Below the pieces are notes generated by a model that was given only the letters and a program-made list of their open reading frames with translations, was not told where the DNA came from and searched no databases. The translations under genes and the position numbers were made by a program. From CAWDZK01 sp963807005 (lineage in GTDB: Bacteria > Actinomycetota > Actinomycetes > JACCUZ01): a stretch of 64,000 nucleotides of DNA. The DNA is taken from NCBI GenBank assembly GCA_963807005.1, contig CAWDZK010000001.1, forward strand, positions 310,001-374,000, written 5' to 3'. Below, piece after piece: positions 59,029 to 64,000 of the stretch; positions within the stretch are counted from its first letter, which is position 1; the number at the start of each line of letters is the position of its first letter.

Positions 59029-59280
59029 TCAGTGGACCGGGTCGGTCGGTGCCAGCAGCTGCGCGCAGCCGTCGAGGGTGTCGACCATCGGGTACTCCTC
59101 CTCGCGGACGGGCAACCCGGTGCGCTCGCTCAGCATCTCGACGTAGGACATGAAGTCCAGCGAGTCGAGGTCGAGCTGCCGTCGCAGGCTCCGGGTCGGG
59201 TCGAGGGAGTCGAAGTCGCCGTCCGGGGCGATCACGGACAGCACCTCCACCACCAGTGCGCGGACGTCTCGTGGGTCCAT
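59029..59280 (-). CDS. acyl carrier protein of the dehydrogenase operon
   Basis: The 83-residue acidic helical protein contains LRRQLDLDSLDFMSYVEML, with the Ser that receives 4'-phosphopantetheine in the D-S-L motif. The ATG overlaps the E2 stop as TGATG, making it the last gene of the ACS-E1-E2-ACP unit. It presumably receives or presents the acyl group produced by the E2 component. It differs from the fatty-acid AcpP in context and sequence. Confidence 0.9.
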   Translation of the reverse strand: MDPRDVRALVVEVLSVIAPDGDFDSLDPTRSLRRQLDLDSLDFMSYVEMLSERTGLPVREEEYPMVDTLDGCAQLLAPTDPVH

Positions 59281-60707
59281 CACAGCTCCTCCGGCCTCTC
59301 GAGCAGCTCGCCGAGGACGGCGAGAAAGGTGCCGCCGACATGACCGTCGCCGGCGCGGTGGTCCCCCGACAGGGTGGCGTCGACGGTGGGGTGCACGCCG
59401 ACCAGGCCGTCGACGGCGACCGGCCGGTCGACCACGCGACCGAAGCCCACCAGGCCGACCTGCGGCGGGAAGATGACGCCGAGCACGGACCGCGCGCCCC
59501 GTTCTCCCAGGTTGGTCATCGTCAGCGTGCCGTCGGTGAGCTCGGCCCGGTGCAGGACGCCGCGGCGGGCCCGCTCCACGACATCGCGCAGCGCCGCCAT
59601 GAGGTCCGGCAGGGCCAAGGCGTCGGCGTCGTGGATGGCCGGGGTGACCAGCCCACCACCCCTCAGCGAGACCGCGACCCCGAGGTGCACGGCGGGTGCC
59701 GCCTGGAACGCGTCGTCCACCCAGAAGCCGTTGAGCTGCGGCACCTGGCGCGCGGCGAGCGCCGTGGCCTTGGCCAGCAGAGCCGCCATCACGAGCCGTT
59801 CCTGCACCGGGCGCCCGTCGTTGTACCGAGCCACCCACGCGGCAGCGGCTGCGAGGTCGTAGGTCTCGGCGAGGTAGTAGTGCGGGATCTCCCGCTTCGA
59901 CCGGGACATCAGGGTGGCGATCGCGCGGCGCATGGCCGCTGCGCGCTCCGCCGGAGTGGGGGTCCCGAGCTCCGCGGCGCTCGCGCCATCCGGGGGGGCT
60001 ACGGCAGTCGCGGCGGGTGCCGCGTCCCCTCGGATCGCTGCCGCCTCGACGTCGGCGGCGGAGACAGCGGAGCCGTTGCTCACCCGCATCAGGTCGGCGG
60101 GGTCCACGCCGAGCTCACGGGCCCGGCGCCGGGCGTACGGCGAGATGCGCACGCCCGGGCCGTGCGCCCCGGCCCCGACGGACTCCGGCGGTGCGGGGTG
60201 GCTCGGCGGCATCGCCTGGACCACGTCGTCGTGGGTGATGCGCCCGTGCGGACCGCTTCCCTGCACCGTGCCGAGGTCGACGCCGGTGGAGCGGGCGAAG
60301 CGGCGGACCACCGGCGAGGCGAGCAGCTCGGGCGACAGCCTGTCCGGTGCCTCCGCTGCCTCCGCTGCCTCCGCGTCGGGCGCCGGAGTCGCAGCGGACG
60401 CCTTCCTGCCTCGAGCCTTCCTGGTCGTACCGGCCTTCACCGGCTCCCTGGCGGCGGGGACTGCAGCGACCGTCTCGGCTCCGATCTCGGCCAGCGGCGT
60501 ACCGACCGGCACCTTCTCGCCGACACCGACGAGGATCTGCTGCACCACGCCGGACTCGAACGTCTCGACGTCCACGGCGGACTTCGACGTGTCGACCACG
60601 GCAACGATGTCGCCCTTGTTCACGACGTCACCGGGCTCGACCAGCCACTCGAGCACGGTGCCTTCGTCCATGTCCGCACCGAGCGAGGGCATCACGAACG
60701 TGCTCAT
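59280..60707 (-). CDS. E2 dihydrolipoamide acyltransferase with two peripheral-subunit-binding domains
   Basis: The 475-residue product has an N-terminal lipoyl domain (about 1-76; lipoyl Lys in VVDTSKSAVDVE) and an Ala/Pro linker. PSBD 1 lies at about 125-160 (ASPVVRRFARSTGVDLGTV and GRITHDDV), and a second PSBD-like unit at about 185-225 (ISPYARRRARELGVDPADL...VSAADVEAA). The catalytic domain spans about 250-470, with the active-site signature DHRAGDGHVGGTFL near the end. The ATG at 60707 overlaps the E1-beta stop (ATGA). No E3 gene is in the operon. Substrate could be pyruvate, acetoin or a branched 2-oxoacid. Confidence 0.92.
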   Translation of the reverse strand: MSTFVMPSLGADMDEGTVLEWLVEPGDVVNKGDIVAVVDTSKSAVDVETFESGVVQQILVGVGEKVPVGTPLAEIGAETVAAVPAAREPVKAGTTRKARGRKASAATPAPDAEAAEAAEAPDRLSPELLASPVVRRFARSTGVDLGTVQGSGPHGRITHDDVVQAMPPSHPAPPESVGAGAHGPGVRISPYARRRARELGVDPADLMRVSNGSAVSAADVEAAAIRGDAAPAATAVAPPDGASAAELGTPTPAERAAAMRRAIATLMSRSKREIPHYYLAETYDLAAAAAWVARYNDGRPVQERLVMAALLAKATALAARQVPQLNGFWVDDAFQAAPAVHLGVAVSLRGGGLVTPAIHDADALALPDLMAALRDVVERARRGVLHRAELTDGTLTMTNLGERGARSVLGVIFPPQVGLVGFGRVVDRPVAVDGLVGVHPTVDATLSGDHRAGDGHVGGTFLAVLGELLERPEEL

Positions 60708-61699
60708 GCCGGCGCCATCGTCCGACGTGCTGCGGCCACGATGTCCTCGATCTGCGGCAGTGCCGCTTCCTCCAGGTCCTTCGCGTACGGGATCGGAACC
60801 TCCACGGTGCACACCCGCTCGACCGGTGCGTCGAGGTCGTAGAAGGCCTGCTCGGCGATGCGTGCCGCGACTTCTCCTGCGATGCTCAGCGTGCGCCATT
60901 CCTCGTCGACGATCACGACGCGATGGGTGTGCCGCACCGATGCGAGGATCGTGTCGTCGTCGATCGGGCGCAGCGAGCGCAGGTCGACGACCTCGGCCTC
61001 GATCCCGTCCGCCGAGAGTTCCTCGGCAGCCGCCAGAGCCTTGTCCAGGCAGCCGCCGTACGTGATGACCGTCAGGTCGCGGCCCGGGCGGCGGACCTTC
61101 GCCGTGTCCAGGTCGACCACCGTGTCGGGATCAGGAGCCGGACCGGTGGTGTTGTAGAGGCCGCTGTGCTCGAAGATGATCACCGGGTCCGGGTCGGCCA
61201 GCGCCTGACGGAGCATGCAGCGGGCGTCCTCGACGGTGGCCGGCGACACCACCCGGATGCCGGGCAGGTGCGCGTAGATGTTCTCCAGGCTGTGCGAGTG
61301 CTGCGCGGCGACCTGCCGCCCCGCTCCCGTCGTCATCCGGATGACGACCGGCACGTTGAACTGGCCGCCGGACATGTGCAGCAGCGTCGCCGCGTTGTTG
61401 AGGATCTGGTCCAAGGCCAGCAGGCTGAAGTTGACGGTCATGATCTCGACGATCGGCCGCATGCCGGCGACGGCGGCACCGATCCCGGCCCCGACGAACG
61501 CCGACTCCGACAGCGGGGTGTCGCGAACGCGTTCGGGCCCGAACTCCTCGAGCAGGCCGAGGCTGACCGCGAAGCACCCGCCGTACCTGCCGACGTCCTC
61601 GCCCATGAGGAAGACGCGCTCGTCGTCGCGCATCGCCTCCCTGATCGCCTCGCGCATCGCCTCGCGGTACGTCGTCTCCAGGACCGGTGTCGTCGTCAT
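60704..61699 (-). CDS. 2-oxoacid dehydrogenase E1 component, beta subunit
   Basis: The 331-residue transketolase-like subunit has FLMGEDVGRYGGCFAVSLGL, RDTPLSESAFVGAGIGAAVAGMRPIVEI (thiamine-diphosphate-contact Glu region) and GQFNVPVVIRMTTGAG. GRQVAAQHSHSLE supplies the family's active-site His. The C-terminal domain contains VIIFEHSGLYN. It pairs with E1-alpha (overlapping genes) to decarboxylate a 2-oxoacid and acylate the E2 lipoyl group. Confidence 0.93.
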   Translation of the reverse strand: MTTTPVLETTYREAMREAIREAMRDDERVFLMGEDVGRYGGCFAVSLGLLEEFGPERVRDTPLSESAFVGAGIGAAVAGMRPIVEIMTVNFSLLALDQILNNAATLLHMSGGQFNVPVVIRMTTGAGRQVAAQHSHSLENIYAHLPGIRVVSPATVEDARCMLRQALADPDPVIIFEHSGLYNTTGPAPDPDTVVDLDTAKVRRPGRDLTVITYGGCLDKALAAAEELSADGIEAEVVDLRSLRPIDDDTILASVRHTHRVVIVDEEWRTLSIAGEVAARIAEQAFYDLDAPVERVCTVEVPIPYAKDLEEAALPQIEDIVAAARRTMAPA

Positions 61700-62700
61700 C
61701 GGGCACCGTCCGGGTCACTCATGACGAACCTCGTGAGGTCGTCGACGCTCTCGTAGGGCGCGGCCTCGGCCGAGCTCTCCGCCGCCGCGATCTCGGCGTC
61801 GATCTCCTGCTCCATCTGCGCCCACCAGGCGTCGTCGAGCCGGCCCGCGGACCGCAGCCGGTCGCTGGTCTGCTCGATCGGGTCCCGCTCCTTCCAGTGC
61901 TCCACCTCCGCCTTCTCCCGGTACCGCTCGGGGTCGTACATCGAGTGCGCCCGGAACCGGTAGGTCTGCAGCTCGAGGAAGTACGGGCCGCCCCCGGCCC
62001 GGATCGCGTCCGCGGCGTGACCGGCCGCACCGCGTACCGCCTCGACGTCCATGCCGTCGACCGACCAGGCGGGCAGCCCGTACGACGCCGCCCGCAGCGC
62101 CACGTCGACGTTGGCGTGCGACCGCTCGATCGCCGTACCCATCGCGTAGCGGTTGTTCTCGCAGCAGAACAGGACCGGCAGCTGCCACAGCGCGGCCAGG
62201 TTGAGCGACTCGTGGAACTCGCCCTCGGCGACGGCGCCGTCGCCGAAGAAGCAGACGGTCACCCGCGGTCGGCCCTGCATCTTGTCCGCCAGGGCCAGCC
62301 CGATCGCGAGCGGCAGCCCCGCCCCGACGATCGCGTTGCCACCGTAGAACCGGGTCGCGGCGTCGAAGAGGTGCATCGATCCCCCACGTCCGCGGCTGCA
62401 GCCGGTGACCTTGCCGAACATCTCGGCCATCACGGAGTCCATCGAGACGCCACGGGCCAGCGCGTGGCCGTGCTCGCGGTAGGTGGCGACCACGGCGTCG
62501 TCGTCGGCCAGCACGGCGTTGACGCCCACGGCCACCGCCTCCTCGCCGATGCACAGGTGCAGGAAGCCCCGGATCCGGCTGGCGCTGTACAGCTCGACGC
62601 AGCGCTCCTCGAAGCGACGGATGCGCACCATCTCGCGCAGCAGGCTGAGCGCCCTCGTCTCGTCGTCGCTGCTCGGACGGGCAGGCAGGGTGGCGGTCAT
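61696..62700 (-). CDS. 2-oxoacid dehydrogenase E1 component, alpha subunit
   Basis: The 334-residue subunit has IRRFEERCVELYSASRIRGFLHLCIGEEAVAVG, REHGHALARG and the TPP-binding GDGAVAEGEFHESLNLAALWQLPVLFCCENNRYAMGT (GDG...NN). It also has CSRGRGGSMH and RAHSMYDPERYR, where the Ser of the phosphorylation loop is conserved. The length matches acetoin/pyruvate-type E1-alpha. The start overlaps the acyl-CoA synthetase stop (ATGA) and the stop overlaps E1-beta. Confidence 0.93.
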   Translation of the reverse strand: MTATLPARPSSDDETRALSLLREMVRIRRFEERCVELYSASRIRGFLHLCIGEEAVAVGVNAVLADDDAVVATYREHGHALARGVSMDSVMAEMFGKVTGCSRGRGGSMHLFDAATRFYGGNAIVGAGLPLAIGLALADKMQGRPRVTVCFFGDGAVAEGEFHESLNLAALWQLPVLFCCENNRYAMGTAIERSHANVDVALRAASYGLPAWSVDGMDVEAVRGAAGHAADAIRAGGGPYFLELQTYRFRAHSMYDPERYREKAEVEHWKERDPIEQTSDRLRSAGRLDDAWWAQMEQEIDAEIAAAESSAEAAPYESVDDLTRFVMSDPDGAR

Positions 62701-64000
62701 GACACGGTCTCCAGGGTCGAGAGGTCGCCTTCCGGCAGCCCCATCTCGCGGGCCTTGAGCAGCCGGCGCATCACCTTGCCGCTGCGCGTGTGCGGCAGGT
62801 GCTGGTCGAACGCGATCTGCTTGGGCGCGACCGCTCCCAGCCGCCGTCGGCCGTGGGCGATCAGCTCGTTGTGCAGCGCCTCGGTGGGCTCGAAGCCCGG
62901 CCGGAGCGTGACGAAGGCCTTGACGAGCTCGCCGGCGACCGGGTCCGGCACGCCGATCACGCCGGCCTCGACGACCGCTGCGTGCTCCATGAGCACGCTC
63001 TCGACCTCGAACGGGCCGATGAGGTGGCCGGCCGACTTGATGACGTCGTCGGCCCGGCCGACGAACCAGAAGTAGCCGTCGGCGTCGCGCCGGGCCACGT
63101 CGCCGGTGAGGTACCAGCCGGCGGCGAAGCAGGCGGCGGTGCGCTCCCCGTCGTGCAGGTAGCCGTGGAACATCGACGGCCAGCCCTGCCTCAGGGCCAG
63201 CTCGCCGTCCACCCCGGGCTCGGTGAGCACGCGGACCTCGCCGTCGGTGACGAGGGCCCGACCGTCGTCGCCGCGAGCCAGGATCGCCGCCTCGATCCCC
63301 GGCATCGGCCGTCCCATCGAGCCGGGGCGGATGTCCATCGCCGGGTAGTTGCTGATCATGATGGCGCCGGTCTCGGTCTGCCACCACGTGTCGTGCACCG
63401 GCAGGCCGAGGGCGTCGACCCCCCACACGACCCCCTCGGGGTTCAGCGGCTCTCCGACGCTGGCGACGTGGCGCAGGCTCGACAGGTCCCGCTCGTGGGC
63501 CAGGTCGGCACCGGCGCGCATCAGCATCCGGATAGCCGTCGGCGCGGTGTACCAGACGGTGACCTTCTGCTCGGACAGCAGCTGGTACCAGCGGCGGGCG
63601 TCGAAGGGACCGTCCTCGACGACGACCGTGACCCCGTGGCTCAACGGTGCGATCACGCCGTACGACGTGCCGGTCACCCAGCCGGGGTCGGCCGTGCACC
63701 AGAACACGTCGTCCGGGCGGAGGTCGAGGGCGTAGGCGGCGGTGACGTGGTGGGCCAGGACCGCAGCGTGCACGTGCACGGCACCCTTCGGCCGGCCGGT
63801 CGTCCCGCTGGTGAAGTGCAGCAGGGCCATGTCCTCCGGCGTCGTGGGGCCGATGACGTACTCGTCGTCGGCCTGCGCCATCAGCTCGTGCAGGTCCTGC
63901 GTCCCGGGCACCGGATCGCCGCCTGGCGGTCGTGCCAGCAGGACGTGCTCGAGGTCGGGCAGCTCGTCGCGGATCGCCTGGACCCGCCGCCGGTAGAGCG
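62697..64000 (-). CDS. acetate--CoA ligase-type acyl-CoA synthetase (5' end beyond the window)
   Basis: The open minus-strand frame continues past position 64000, so the N-terminus is missing. The visible part of about 434 residues has LHFTSGTTGRPKGAVHVH (P-loop A3), DPGWVTGTSYGVIAPLSHG, HDTWWQTETGAIMISN (A5), YLTGDVARRDADGYFWFVGRADDVIKSAGHLIGP (A7-A8) and TRSGKVMRRLLKA (A10 catalytic Lys). The W-W-Q-T-E-T motif is typical of acetyl/propionyl-CoA synthetases. It heads the operon with E1-alpha, E1-beta, E2 and ACP. Confidence 0.92.
   Translation of the reverse strand, partial: LYRRRVQAIRDELPDLEHVLLARPPGGDPVPGTQDLHELMAQADDEYVIGPTTPEDMALLHFTSGTTGRPKGAVHVHAAVLAHHVTAAYALDLRPDDVFWCTADPGWVTGTSYGVIAPLSHGVTVVVEDGPFDARRWYQLLSEQKVTVWYTAPTAIRMLMRAGADLAHERDLSSLRHVASVGEPLNPEGVVWGVDALGLPVHDTWWQTETGAIMISNYPAMDIRPGSMGRPMPGIEAAILARGDDGRALVTDGEVRVLTEPGVDGELALRQGWPSMFHGYLHDGERTAACFAAGWYLTGDVARRDADGYFWFVGRADDVIKSAGHLIGPFEVESVLMEHAAVVEAGVIGVPDPVAGELVKAFVTLRPGFEPTEALHNELIAHGRRRLGAVAPKQIAFDQHLPHTRSGKVMRRLLKAREMGLPEGDLSTLETVS

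Overview
The window is high-G+C DNA from a member of the Actinomycetota. The evidence is the strong GC bias, frequent GTG/TTG starts, LAL-type LuxR regulators, a sepX/glpR-type gene beside tRNA-Ala, and a core block of galU-moeA-moaC-mogA-rimJ-like-sepX plus fmdB, mtnP and mscL. Gene content is compatible with Geodermatophilales, Frankiales or Kineosporiales relatives, but I cannot name a genus. No rRNA, CRISPR array, integrase or intact insertion sequence was seen.

1-3.94 kb: an accessory segment of lower GC. It holds a putative polymorphic toxin (signal peptide, three almost identical Ig-like repeats, a membrane segment, a Pro-rich linker and a C-terminal domain resembling NucA/NucB nucleases), overlapped by a SMI1/KNR4-like putative immunity gene. 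It is followed by an aldo/keto reductase remnant and half of a tRNA-Arg(CCU) gene cut at the anticodon loop, which looks like an island edge.

4-22.6 kb: a frameshifted membrane-protein gene, a GT4 glycosyltransferase, a glycogen-debranching-like glucosidase, a DUF2202 ferritin-like lipoprotein with a CsoR-type operator, a BBE-like flavo-oxidase divergent from a LAL regulator with an 18-bp palindrome between them, a VOC protein, a DUF4242 protein, a 1,172-residue adenylate cyclase/ATPase, a sulfotransferase, mscL, a SAF-domain protein, mtnP and fmdB.

22.6-49.5 kb: a variable block between fmdB and the 5-FTHF cyclo-ligase gene. It contains a GNAT, a second LAL regulator divergent from an MFS exporter and hydrolase, a CopZ-like protein, two ECF sigma/membrane-partner pairs, a methyltransferase, a reactive-sulfur module (CstR-like repressor, MMPL transporter, rhodanese, MBL-rhodanese, TauE), a COG4705 membrane protein with a two-component system, an RTX-like secreted protein, a DUF929-VKOR disulfide-forming pair, a fused SecDF and a K+/H+-type antiporter.

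49.5-58.9 kb: core genes for 5-FTHF cyclo-ligase, a GGDEF protein, galU, moeA, moaC, mogA, a RimJ-like acetyltransferase, sepX/glpR, tRNA-Ala(CGC), an AlaDH/CEOS-like dehydrogenase and a DUF1330 protein.

59.0-64.0 kb: a tightly overlapping minus-strand operon encoding acyl-CoA synthetase (cut by the window end), E1-alpha, E1-beta, a two-PSBD E2 acyltransferase and an acyl carrier protein. This is a 2-oxoacid-dehydrogenase-like system with a dedicated carrier.

The most interesting items are the toxin/immunity pair at a broken tRNA, four ATAC-N8-GTAT operators that appear to link the sulfur module with the distant DUF2202 gene, and the ACS-E1-E2-ACP operon.
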